Assembly (NCBI GenBank): GCA_963422465.1
Contig: OY730174.1
Coordinates: 3,436,914-3,500,913, forward strand
DNA length: 64,000 bases
From: Lichina pygmaea
Lineage: Eukaryota > Ascomycota > Lichinomycetes > Lichinales > Lichinaceae
Direction of reading: 5' to 3'
Below the pieces are notes generated by a model, which saw only the letters and a list, made by a program, of their open reading frames with translations, had not been told where the DNA came from and ran no database searches. Positions 34,268-46,874 of the stretch are shown here, one piece after another (position 1 is the first letter of the stretch; each line of letters starts with the position of its first letter). The position numbers and the translations under genes are program-made.

Positions 34268-37200
34268 CTTTGAAGACCCTCAAGGATGAGTACCTCAGGA
34301 GCAACCAACCCCAACTTCCCAGATGGAAAGATTAGCGTCGCCAAGCCAGACCTGTTCTACGGCGAAAGAAACAAGGTCGACGACTGGCTCATGCAACTCC
34401 AAGTCTACTTTCAATTCCAACCAGAGACGAAGCTGCCTAAGGAAAAGTGGCCCCTCTTTGCAACCACTTACATGAGAGGTAATGCTTATCGATGGATCAA
34501 GCCCTACGTCAACAAACATCTCTCAGGAAACGGAGACCACGACGGCACAACAGAATGGATGACGAAATGGACGTGATTCAAGGACAAGATCAAAAGGATC
34601 CTTGGACTATCTAACGAAGACAAAGTGGCTATACGAATGATCTAGCACATCAAACAACAACGCTCAGCCGCAGAGTACACCACGCAGTTCAAACAATACT
34701 CAGTACTGACCGACTGGGACGACGACGCCCTGATGGTCATGTACCGACGTGGACTCAAGGAAAACATGAAGGATGAAATCACCTTCGACGGACGAGCAGT
34801 CGACACACTGGACGAACTCATCGCACAAGCAATCAACATCGATGACAAACTATTCGAGCGAGCGATGGAGAAACGCCACGACAGAGGATACAGCCACCCT
34901 GCATGGCATGTGAGCAACCACTACAAGCCGCCTAACAAGGCACCGCCACATGATCCATATGGCTATGCACCCATGGAACTGGATGCAGTCCACCACAAGG
35001 GAAGGTTCACGAAGGGAAGGAACAACAAAAAAGGGAAAGCACTGAAGTGCTATGCCTGTGGCAAGCTAGGCCACATGGTGAAAGACTGTCGTTCAAAGAA
35101 CAAGGTGCACTGACAGCAACTTAATACGCTCGACGGAGACTGGAATGTCATCAAGCCAGAGGACCCACCAGGAGAGGCTCAGCTATCCCTTGAACAATAG
35201 GACAACTACGATCAGACATTGGAAGCAGCCCACCAACTGGCAACATCAGGAGGCAAGGACCTACCAGAACTGACAGGTCAGGACAAGGGACAGGAGTTCT
35301 TAACCACCTCTGATGGGGACTGAGACGAACCCGTGTCTATCAAAGAAGAAATACCACAAGGAAGCTATGCTTACAGCATGGACCCACGAAATCTACGGCA
35401 CGGCGAACTACAGTGGAGGTTTTGCATGAAGCACTACTGCACCTACCACGAACAACTACGAAGGTACGGAGGACATTCACCCTACCACGCCACCTGCCAC
35501 AAGCATTGGGTCAATTGCGAGAAGGATGCGTGTGAGATCCATCTTTGGGACAAACACCAACACACTGCATTCCCCGGGCACACACATGATTGGCACGAAC
35601 ACCTCATGTTCCTACAGCAAGGCAACAACCACAACTGCTACGTCAACAATTGGCAGTACTGCCTCAAGCCTGGATGTGACAAGCATCAGCAAGACAAATT
35701 CATGAACAGATTCCTCAGGACTGATGGGAATGGCTGGACCTATTGCCCAGTCAGTGGAAAGACACTTTGATCAGGAAAAGACTGAACTCCCTTGTCAAGG
35801 GGCGACATCGGGAGCTCAACAACATGACCCCTAGCAACACAAAGCACCTGCGATTGCCTGTGTCACTACACGCCAACACGCCAGTACAGACATACGCACT
35901 TGTGGACTCTGGAGCCAGTGGAAACTACATTTCAAGACAACTTTACGACACCCTCGGCACTGGAAGGAGACGCAAGCAGTAGCCCTATCAGCTCGCGATG
36001 GCAAATGGACAGACAGAGCTAGTCTGCCATGAGACGCAGCCAATGGAAATGGTTACCGGACACCATGCTGAAAGGATCCACCTTGATATTGTCAAGTTGG
36101 CCACTCAGGATATCTATTTGGGGATGCCTTGGCTAAAGAAGTACAACCCAGTTGTTAACTGGAAGACAGGAGTACTCACGTTTAGGAACTGCACTAACAA
36201 CACAGCTCGGACCTGTTACCAGCCGCAGAAGGCGTGGACAGATGAGGGAAGGAGTCCTCAGTGGAACCTCACCGACAGAAAGGACAACTCTCAAGAGAAG
36301 AGGTCTGCCTTGACAGGCACACCCCGGAACCAGGTGGCCAAACAGTCAGAGATGAAGAGAGAGGAAGTTGTTAACCCTCTGGAGATCCCTGAAGAGTACC
36401 GACCTGGGTATGATAACCTCTTTCAGGAAGAGACAACAACAGCAGTGTTGCCTAAGCACCAACCTTGGGATCATGAGATCAAGTTGCAACCAGGGACGGA
36501 GCCAGGATTTGGACCAATTTACCAGTTATCAGAGAAAGAGCTCCAAGTACTTCGCGAGTACCTGGAGGAAAACCTGAAAAAGGGTTTCATTCGAGAATCT
36601 CAATCGCCAGCAGGATACCCGATACTATTTGCACCAAAGAAAGACAGAAGTCTTCGACTTTGTGTGGATTACAGGAAACTCAACAACATTACCATCAAGA
36701 ACTGATATCCGTTGCCAAATGCGAACGAATTGCGAGACAGGATCAGCCAAGCTACAATCTTTACCAAGCTGGACTTGAAAGAAGCATACAACCTGATACG
36801 CATGAAAGAAGGAGAAGAATGGAAGACAGTCTTCAGAACCTGATACGGACACTACAAGTATCTGGTTATGCTATTCGGACTCACAAACGCACCAGCAACA
36901 TGTCAAGCATTGATCAACAACGTCATCAGAGCACACCTGGACCAAACAGCTATCGCCTACCTGGACGACATTCTTGTCTACTCGAACACGCAACAAGAAC
37001 ATACCAAACATGTGAAGGATGTTCTACGATGCCTACAAGAGGTAGGGCTCAAGCTCAACCCAAAGAAATGCGAGTTCAACAAACCGGAAGTTGAATTCCT
37101 TGGATACATCATAGGGATTGAAGGGATCAAGATTGACCCTGAGAAAATCAAAGTGATTCAGCAATAGCCAACACCGACATCAGTTAAGGAAGTACAAGCC

Positions 37201-39256
37201 TTCCTAGGATTTGCCAACTTCAACTGACAGTTCATCAGGAACTACTCACAGATGGCAACACCACTGACAGAACTCACAAAGAAGGACGTGGAGTACCGGT
37301 GGACGGAGAGACAACAAAAAGTATTCCAACAGCTCAAGGACACTTGCGCCAAGGAACCAGTTCTCCTCAACTTCAAGACAGGCCAACTGACATGAATCAA
37401 GACAGACACTTCAGATCAGGCAGTGGGAGCATGTCTATGCCAACAGGCAGACAGCAAGTGGTACCCAGTTGCCTACTACTCACGAAAAATGACACAAGCA
37501 GAATGAAACTATGATATCCACGATAAAGAGCTACTGGCAGTCGTCAACGCACTCGAACACTGGAGAGTGTACGCGGAAAGCAGTTCTGAACTCACCATTC
37601 TCACAGACCACAAGAATCTGACAACGTTCACGACAACCAAGAAGCTGAACAGACAGCAAGTCAGATGGGCTGAACTCCTAGGGCAACACAAGTTCAAGAT
37701 CTTGTACACCCCTGGACGAGACAATGGGAGAGCAGACGCACTAAGCCAACAAAAAAACCACATGGAAGATGATGAACACCAAGGAACAATCTTACAGCAG
37801 GACCAGCAAGGAAACCTGGTGCCTCAACCACAGATCAACGAGCTCACGGCAGAAGACACTGAAGAACTAATAAGGAACTACCATGATAATCCAGCACATG
37901 GTCACCCAGGAATCTCCAAGACCACAGACCTTATCCAACGGGCAGGGAACAATGTCATTAACCTCTGACAACATGTCACAAACTACATCAGCAAGTGTCT
38001 ACTATGCCAGAAAAACAAACATGGAAGACATAAGCCATACGGAGAAGGACACCTGAACACGATACCGAGAGGCCTGTGGGAAGATGTGTCAATGGACTTC
38101 ATCACAAAGCTACCCAAGTCCAAAGACCCGGTCACAGGAATCACCTACAACTTGATTATGGTGATAGTGGACAGATTCACAAAATATCTAATAGCGGTAC
38201 CATTCAAGGAGACCCACACAGCAGAACAGTTGGGACACCTCTTACTGGACAGATTGGTCAGAGACCACGGAGTTCTGATCATGATCATTACAGACAGAGA
38301 TAAACTCTTCACATCCAACTACTGGAAGACAATCAGTGCAGCTATGGGAACAAAACCCAAAATGTCTACGGCCTATCACCCACAAACCGACAGCCAGACG
38401 GAGTGAGCGAACCAAGTCCTGGAGACTTACTTACGGCATTACATCAACAAGACCCACAGCAATTGGGTACAGTTATTACCAGTGGCACAGCTGGCAATCA
38501 ACCAGCACAGATCAGACTCAACAAAGGAATCGCTATTTTTTGCCAATTTTGGACAACATGCGAACATCGGGATGCCAAGCAGAGCTTCACCAAACACGGA
38601 GAAAGCACTCCAACACGACAAGCTCCTACGACAAACACACACAATGATGAGGCACTACCTTCAAGAGACCTCAGAAAGAATGCAACGTCAAATGGACAAG
38701 AAATCGAAAATGGCACCTCAGCTAAAGAAGGGGGACAAAGTCTACCTCCTCACAAGAAATTGGAGAACGAAGAAACCAAGAACAAAGAAACTGGACCATG
38801 TTAAGGTCAGACTATTTTCAGTCGAAGAAAAAACTGGACCAGTCAATGTCAGACTGCGACTACCGAGAGACGCTCGGGTACACCCAAACTTTCACATCTC
38901 AATGATCAAATTAGCCGACCAGAGCACACCCTTGCAGGAAATGTTTCATTACCAACCAGAGGAAGAATAGGAATTCAAGGCTGAACAGATCCTGAAGAGA
39001 AAAGGTCAGCGATACCTTGTCAAGTGGAAAAACTACCCAGACTCGGAAAATACCTGGGAGCCACTCAGGAACCTCGCGAACTGCCAGCTCCTCCTGCAGC
39101 AGTTCTGGCAGAAGCAGGACTGAACAGCTCGGCCTGCAGCGCGGACGCGTCAATGACTGTCACCGACAAGTCTTCACCATCCACCTCCATTTCAGCAACA
39201 AGGCACTGGAGCTTCTTCTTTGCTTGACCCTCAGCACCCTCAAGAACCTTTCACTT

Positions 39257-39565
39257 TCAGGACACACGAGCCTGCAGCTCGGCAAGCTGCTCAACAAGAG
39301 CATCCCGCTTGGCCTTATCGACAGCCAAATCCTCGCAAAGGTTATCCTGAGTCATGTTCAGCGACTCCCAAGAAAGTGACACACAGGACTTCCCACGATG
39401 AGTGCATTCAGCGCACTTCAACTTATCGTTGTTGTCAGACATTCGGAAGCAGGGCTTGTGGTTCAAAACACAGAAGTCACACGGAGCAAGCGACACAAAG
39501 TTATGATCACGGATCTGGGCTGCCAGTTGGTTTTGGTAAGCAGAGGCACGTGATTTTGCAGACAT
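39257..39565 (-). other. antisense cysteine-rich ORF inside gypsy element 1
   Basis: On the minus strand from an ATG at 39565 the reading begins MSAKSRASAYQNQLAAQIRD and contains CDFCVLNHKPCF and, about ten residues on, CAECTHRGKSCV, then SWESLN and a charged helical stretch. The spaced C-x2-C-x6-C and C-x2-C-x6-C pairs suggest two small zinc-binding sites. Similar sequence seems to run on toward 39140 as a coiled-coil-like tail. From memory, comparable antisense reading frames sit in the same place in other ascomycete gypsy elements. Part of a fossil element; it looks broken at least once. Function unknown. Confidence 0.6.
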
Positions 39566-39608
39566 ACTCAAGAATTCATCAGGACGATGAATGAAGGAGA
39601 GGAGGGTA

Positions 39609-40207
39609 GTGTTACAACCCAGGGGATGGGAGCCACTCATTTATAGGCAATCAGGCCGCGGGCCAGGCAAGAGGACACCATGGAAGTCAAGTGACCAACC
39701 AACAAGGGGTCACGTGACTGTCGAGACACACGGGAGTCTTGACACAGGATGCATGAAGTATTGAGACAATCTCACCAGTCTTGACACAGGATGCATGAAG
39801 CATCAAGACAATCTCACCCGTCTCGACGCAGGATGTATGAAGCATCGAGACAATCTCACCCGTCTTGACGCAGGGTGCATAACATGGTGGGACTGTCAAG
39901 ACAATCTCACCTATCTTGACGTTGAGACTGTCAAGACAATCTTGATTGTCTCGACAGGCCAGCACTATATAGTCCGGCGATAGTTCCCTTATGGAACAAT
40001 CGTCTTCAACTCATGTTGTGATCCAGATAACTAGATCTACTTCAATACAATCCTTTGTACGAAGCTGTTGATCAGGTGTCACCACCACCATGTTCCACCA
40101 AACCCCTTCGCACTCCTTGACACTCCTCTCCTGCGAGAACCAACCCGCCTTCCACCTCTCACCCTAATCCTATACTCGGATAGGACGGTACGGTACAGAC
40201 CACAACA
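39609..40207 (+). repeat. 3' LTR of gypsy element 1
   Basis: 599 bases, matching the 5' LTR except for about 26 substitutions and a two-base indel. All the substitutions I counted are transitions, mostly loss of CG dinucleotides in this copy. Confidence 0.95.
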
Positions 40208-41363
40208 CAGAGCTACACCAGCTATACTCTCCCAACCAGCTTCCAGTCTGCCTAGCACCCAGTCCAGCTCTCCTACCCTCCAACCAGCTCCCCAGAATGA
40301 CTACAAACTAGTAGACTCCTGGATCAAAACCCAACCAGTCCCAGAATCTATTCTGAAAAGCTGGGAAAATATCAAAAAGAACTCCTTCTCTACAGAAGCC
40401 CAGTCTAGCTCTACTGGCCTCACCAACAGAATCTTCCAGGAGCTGGAGAATATCAACAAGTGGCTGGACAAACAAGAAGCCAAGCCATCATATGCCCAGG
40501 CTGTCCAAAAATCTATTCCAGCACAAATCCCTCTACCTGCAAGAATTCTCAAAGAAGTTCTTGTACATCCTGGTATCCAGCCACCTGACATGGCTAATAG
40601 AACTCACATCCAGCTTTTCCAGACTCTTCAAGACAGACTACCCAGCCCCTACAACAAGCAGATCAGAGCAGTAAGGAAACTTCCTTCAGGGGATATCCTT
40701 ATTAACACAGAAAGCCAAGAGACTAAAGTCTTCCTAGAGAAAAACCCTGCCTGGGTATCAGCTATCTTCACAAAGGAAGCAACCATCCAGCCCAAGAGAT
40801 TCCCAGTTCTGATCCATGGAGTCAGAACAGAAGATATCCAACCTGAAGACCTAGAGAAAACCTGCCAGATAATCCAGAACAGCAACCCATCTCTGAGCAA
40901 GCAAATCACCATCCTGAGAGCCTACTGGTCTAAGAAGGCTATAGCTCAAAAGAAGCCAGTTACCTCTCTCCACCTGGATCTGGCTACCCCTGAACAAGCC
41001 AATCTTTTGATTGAGAGTGGGCTAGTGCTGGGGCACAGGATGCATGAAGCAGAACCTTTTCTGGCAGACACAGTTATTGCACAATGTTTCAAGTGCTTTG
41101 GCTATAGGCACCAAGCACGCTTCTGCAAGAACAAAGCTGTGTGTGGTGCCTGTAGAGGCCAGCATGAAAGGAGAGCCTGCCAAGTTCCTGAACAGCTTCT
41201 CAAGCCAAAATGCTGCAACTGCAGAGGAGCTCACCCAGCCTGGGCTAGTGTCTGTCCAGTACGCCAGGAAGCAGCCAAGAAGGCAAGAGAAGCATGGAAC
41301 ACACGCCCAGGAAAATATGAGATCCCAACAGCTACCTCTGTTCCAGCTCTACAACCCCCCCCA

Positions 41364-41634
41364 TGTCACGGTTCTGGCCCAGTTGCATATCTGGCACAAG
41401 CCACGCACCTTGCCGGGAAGTCCCATCTGCACTGTTTGCCTGTTTGCTCCGCCGTCGCCTGATCCCCTGCCTATAAGAACTTCTCCTGCTCCCCCAGCTT
41501 CTTCTCTTCTTTTCTCTTTTCCTTCCTCGTCTTTCGCCTTGTACATCAATCCAAGTCTCAAGTCTCAAGCCAAGTCAGGTCAAGGTTACCAAATCAGTTA
41601 GGCTTGAGTTCTGCTCTGCCATTGCCTTGTCACA
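41364..41634 (+). repeat. 5' LTR of gypsy element 2
   Basis: 271 bases with a TATAAG box (41471-41476) and a long pyrimidine tract (CTTCTTCTCTTCTTTTCTC) that is probably initiator or leader sequence. Only four transitions separate it from its partner. Confidence 0.95.
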
Positions 41635-44600
41635 CTGCGAAAGACCTACCCAACCATAACACACTTCACCAAGCCACGTTCACGTCCTTGTCATGTCTCA
41701 ACAACCAGACCAAGCCATGCCAGTTGCTGGAAATGACAAGTTCCTTCGTAACATGTTTGCAGAGTTCATGCGAATTCAAGCTACTAACACTACTCCCAAG
41801 TCCAAGTCCGAACACACTGCTGACCCAGAGATCTTCAGTGGCAATGGCGGAAACACGGAAATCACGCATGAGAAGCTTGAGAGCTTCATCACGTCACTGT
41901 CACTCAAGATGACACTCAACGCTGACTGGTACCCCACGGAAACATCGTGGATTGCGTACGTCTTTTCACGCACGACTGGCACTGCGCAGTCCTACATCTC
42001 AGCTAAGATCACGGCTGGCCAGTACATTGACTGGCACGACATCGTCCAAGATCTCCGGAACGCCTTCTCCGACCCAGACCCAGAGTTCCTAGCTCAGAGG
42101 AAGCTCATCACCTTACGTCAGGCCAACCGTTCCTTTGCCAAGTTCTTCACAGAGTTCAATCGGTATGCTCCACGCACAGGCTTCAAAGACAAGGCCTTGA
42201 AGTGCCATCTTCGATGTGCTGTCTCTGAAGAGCTTGCCAAGCAGCTTGTCAGCATCAACCTCAAGGACATCAGCTATCAGAAGCTTGTTGAGGAATGCCA
42301 GCTGCAGGACAACCAGTTGCGTGCCACTTCTGCCAACTCTCGCCGTCCACGTCAAGCACCTCCCACCCAAGCCTCAGTTCCACGGTCAGGAGCTTCAGTT
42401 CTGCGTCCAGGGTTCATCAAGCCAGCCTTCACGCCACAGCCACCAAGTCCTACTATGGATCTCAGCCACTCTAAGCTGATGCCAGAAGAGCGAGAACATC
42501 GCCGAAGCAAAGGCCTCTGCTTCTACTGTGGGAACCAAGGTCACGTCTCAACCTTCTGTCCAGTGAAAAGCATGCCTGTTGTTGCCACCACCACGACCAC
42601 CACCAAGTCTGCCACTGTTGAGACTACTCCAGAGTCAGAAAACAAGTAGTCCTTGGTCATCGTCGCACCCAAGAACATGAAAAGGATCTCCATGTTGGCT
42701 ATCTGTCTCCAGACCAGCAATTGGACAGCAAGTGCTTGTTTCTTCCTTGTATCCTAGATGGGAAATTCAAGTGCAATACTCTTATTGACTCTGGCTGTTC
42801 AGCATTTGGCTGCATTGGTGCTTCCTTTGCGCAATCTCTTCACCAAGAACCTCTCCCCTACCCACACACATTGTGATCGTTCGATGGCAAGACGTCACAA
42901 ACCACACATCTCACCAAGACAATCATGACCACAGCACATGGTGTGCACCAGGAAGAAGTCTCTCTCTTTGTGTCTCCTGGTCTTCACTATGATGTGATTC
43001 TGGGGATGCCATGGCTCCAGAAGCACGGGCCACACATTGATTGGGTAAACACCTCAATCATGTTCAAGTCAGATCACTGCTGATCTGCATGCCTCAAGTC
43101 AAACAATGGCTATCCAATCTCTTTGGATCTTGAAGCCAAGACGTCTGCTGGAAAGCCTCAGGATCCCAAGCCTCTTTCTGCCACGCCAATCCCCATCAAT
43201 GCTGCCGCATTTTCTCTTCTTGCTGCCAAGCCAGATCACCAGGTGTTCAGTGTTTCTCTGAGAGACATTGAGCAGGCGTTGAAGCCAAAGAAGTGTGTGG
43301 ACCCTGCCACACTTCTCCCTGCTCAGTACCACAAGTTCCTGGACATCTTCAGCAAGGATGACGCTGACAAGCTTCCTCCTCTACGCCCAGGAGTTGACCA
43401 CGAGATCAAGATGGAACCAGGAACCCAGGCACCCTCTGGACCTCTGTACAGCATAAGCAGAGAAGAACTTGAAGTTCTCAAGAAATACCTGACAGAGAAC
43501 CTGAACAAGGGCTTCATTCAAGCATCTTCATCACCTGCTGCTGCACCAGTCCTCTTTGTCAAGAAGCCAGGAGGTGGATTATGTTTCTGTGTAGACTACA
43601 GAGCACTCAACACTATCACCATCAAGAACTGTTACCCCCTACCACTGATCCGGGAGATGTTGGACCAGCTTTGCAAAGCTGTGTGGTACACCAAGCTTGA
43701 CATTGTTGGTGCCTTCAACCGTATCCGGATGAAGGAAGGTGAAGAATGGAAGACTGCGTTCCGCACACGCTCAGGCCTCTACGAATACCTTGTCATACCC
43801 TTTGGTCTTGCCAATACTCCAAGCACGTTCCAGAACTACATCAATGATGTTTTGGGACCTGACATCCTTGACGTCTTTGGCACTACCTATGTGGATGACA
43901 TCCTTATCTACAGTCAGACACTCAAGGAACACCGGAAGCATGTCAAGCTTGTTCTCAGTCAACTACGAGATGCAAGCCTACAAGTTGACATCTCCAAGTG
44001 TGACTTTGAAGTCCATCAAGTCAAGTACCTTGGCCTCATCATTCAGTCTGCCACTGAAGACAGCCGACCTGGATCTGTGAGTATGGACCCAGCCAAGACT
44101 GACGCCATCAAGGAGTGGAAGCCTCCTGCCAGTCTCAAGGAAGTGCAGAGCTTTATTGCCTTTGCAAACTTCTACCGCCGGTTCATCAAAGACTTTGCCA
44201 AGCTTGCATCCCCGCTCACAGCTCTGACCAAGAAGAATGTTGCCTTCAAGTGGGAAACCCCAGAGCAGCGCTTGTTTGAAAGTATCAAGAAGGTGTTCAG
44301 CACTGCACCCATCCTGCAGCACTTTGATCTGGAGAAGGAGTGTGTTGTTGAGACTGACACTTCTGACTACGTCTCTGGTGCTGTCCTGTCACAGCCAGAC
44401 CATGAAGGAGTTCTACACCCTGTTGCCTTCTTGTCACGCTGCCACCTGCCGGCAGAATGCAACTACGAAATCTACGACAAAGAGTTGCTGGCAATTGTCC
44501 GTGCCTTTGAAGAATGGCGAGCAGAGCTTGAAGGATCTCCAGAACCTGTCAAAGTGATCTCTGATCACAAGAACTTGGAGTACTTCATGTTGTCAAAGCG

Positions 44601-46410
44601 CCTTTCCTGCCGTCAAGCCCGTTGGAGCGAGTTCTTGTCACACTTCAATTTCAAGATCAGCTACCGTCCAGGCAGTCAGTGCAAGGCCGACGCCCTCACT
44701 CGACGTTCCCAAGACCTTCTGTCAGACAGTGATCCCTGTCAAGACTTCATGGAGCAAGTCATCCTCAAGCCCAAGAATCTTGCACATTCAGAGGTTCAAG
44801 TCAAGCCTATCCAGATCCTGAGACGTTCAGAAGCTGCACCAGTTGACACTGAACCTGATGCTACACCTCTTTCAGATGTTATCCAAGCTGCCTATAACAA
44901 CCTTGCTGAAGGTGATCCAGTGGCAACAGTGTCACAGATGCTAAGGGATGGTGTCAGGCACAGTCGAGAAGTGTCTCTCTCAGACTGCAGCTTGGAAAAT
45001 GACTGTCTCTTCTACAAGAACTGACTCTGGATCCCTGAGAACGATGAGCTACGCCTACGCCTGTTCCAAGAAGCCCATGACCAAGCAATGGCTGGCCACA
45101 CTGGGATTGCCAAGACCCACAATCTTCTGTCTTGTTGGTACTATTGGCCAAAGATGGTGAACATCATACAGCAGTACATCAGGAATTGTCATGTCTGCTC
45201 TCAAGCAAAGCCTGCCCGTGATCGCCAAGGAGAGCTGCTGTCTCTTCCTGTGCCTCAGCAACGTTGGTAGGATCTGGCTATGGATTTCATTACTGACTTG
45301 CCCAAGTCAAGAGATGCCTGCTTCCCTGGTGCCAAGCACATCTGGGTTATCACTGACTGTCTCACCAAAGAACACCACTTTGTGCCATGTGCTGAGATGA
45401 CAACCTCACATCTTGTCCAGATGTTCATCCAGTTTGTTGTCTGTACCCATGGCTTGCCCAGGAGCATTGTCTCAGACAGAGGAGGTCAGTTTGTCAGCTT
45501 ATTCTGGAAAGCACTCTGTGCCCATCTTGACGTCATGCTACGACTATCCTCAGGACACCACCCAGAGACAGATGGTCAGACAGAACAAGAGAATCAGGAG
45601 CTTGAACGCTACCTGAGATCCTATGTCAACTATCTCCAAGATGACTGGGTCCAATAGCTTCCTCTGGCAGAGTTCACGCAGAACAACTCCCAGTCTGATT
45701 CCTCTGGCATGTCACTGTTCTTTGCCAACAAAGGGTTCCATCCACAGCTCAGCATCACACCCATGGGTGAAGCCTGCAACCAAGATGCTATGGAAATCTC
45801 TGGAGAAATGACGCAGATTCTGGAACAGTTACAAGCTGAACTCCGACTATCCCAGGAAGCTCAAGCTCACACCGCCAATTTGCATCAAGTCCCGTCACCA
45901 TCCTATCAAACTGGAGATCTTGTTTGGCTGAATACCAAGAACATCAGGACACGCTGCCTATGCAAAAAGCTTGATGACAAGTGGATTAGACCATTCAAGA
46001 TGTTGAAGACAGTCGGAAGCTGTGCCTGCCATCTGGAGCTTCCACACACTCTCAAGATCCACCCTGTCTTTCATGTTTCCCTTCTACGTCTGACACCTGC
46101 TAATCCTATCCCTGGCCAATCAAATAAACACCCTGGCCCTGTCATTGGTCAAGACACAGATGAAGAGTTCCAGGTTGAAGAAATCCTTGACTCCAAGCCA
46201 GCAACATCTTGACAGAAGTTCAAGTACCTGGTCAAATAGTCTGGATGGCCAATCGAAGATACCACTGAAGAGCCTATTGAGCATCTTGACAACACCAAAG
46301 ACGCCATCTACAACTTCCATGAGAAATACCCAAGGAAACCACAGCCACGGAACTACACCCACAAGTGGCCTGAGGCTCACAGGAGTTCACCATGTGAAGG
46401 AGAGGGGTAA

Positions 46411-46681
46411 TGTCACAGTTCTGGCCCAGTTGCATATCTGGCACAAGCCACGCACCTTGCCGGGAAGTCCCATCTGCACTGTTTGCCTGTTTGCTCCGCT
46501 GTTGCCTGATCCCCTGCCTATAAGAACTTCTCCTGCTCCCCCAGCTTCTTCTCTTCTTTTCTCTTTTCCTTCCTTGTCTTTCGCCTTGTACATCAATCCA
46601 AGTCTCAAGTCTCAAGCCAAGTCAGGTCAAGGTTACCAAATCAGTTAGGCTTGAGTTCTGCTCTGCCATTGCCTTGTCACA
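46411..46681 (+). repeat. 3' LTR of gypsy element 2
   Basis: 271 bases, same ends as the 5' LTR, with TATAAG at 46518-46523. It is followed at once by the CCCCA duplication and the rest of LINE ORF1. Confidence 0.95.
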
Positions 46682-46874
46682 CCCCAGTTATGTCTTTCCC
46701 TCTCTCTCAGTCTCTACCAGGGGGGAAAAAACATAAAACAGCTGAGCCAAGCAGAAGCTCAGAGAGACTCAGAGGTGCACTCCCAGAAGTGCAAATTCTT
46801 TCTTCAAGATCAGCCAACTCTGGAGGAAAGCTACCAGCTAACTCCTTCAAGATCTTTGATGCTGAGATGTCTGC

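Larger units (their letters stand above)
33668..40207 (+). mobile_element. Ty3/gypsy chromovirus-type LTR retrotransposon 1 (broken)
   Basis: LTRs at 33668-34267 and 39609-40207 (TGTTAC to CAACA) and the 5-base duplication CAGAG (33663-33667 and 40208-40212) bound it. Parts in order: gag from 34286 with a CCHC knuckle (35047-35100), protease-like DSGASG (about 35907), reverse transcriptase with YLDDILVYS (about 36958), RNase H (about 37370-37760), integrase (about 37880-38950) and a chromodomain-like segment (about 38970-39115, ending [12 protein letters not shown]). An antisense cysteine-rich ORF lies between integrase and the 3' LTR (about 39140-39565). The element is full length but broken about a dozen times. 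The LTRs differ at about 26 positions plus one small indel (about 4%), so it is older than the second gypsy element. It sits inside LINE ORF1. Confidence 0.92.
41364..46681 (+). mobile_element. Ty3/gypsy chromovirus-type LTR retrotransposon 2 (broken)
   Basis: LTRs of 271 bases (41364-41634 and 46411-46681, TGTCAC to TCACA) and the duplication CCCCA (41359-41363 and 46682-46686) bound it. Parts: gag 41693-42649 with knuckle CFYCGNQGHVSTFC; protease-like segment around 42780 (LIDSGCSAFG); reverse transcriptase about 43400-44050 with YVDDILIYS; RNase H to about 44700; integrase about 45050-45900 (ending in a GPF/Y-like module, KWIRPFKML); and a chromodomain-like end about 46165-46260. Gag looks whole; the pol part has about six breaks. 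The LTRs differ at only four positions (about 1.5%), so it is the youngest layer of the nest. It lies inside ORF1 of the LINE. Confidence 0.92.
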
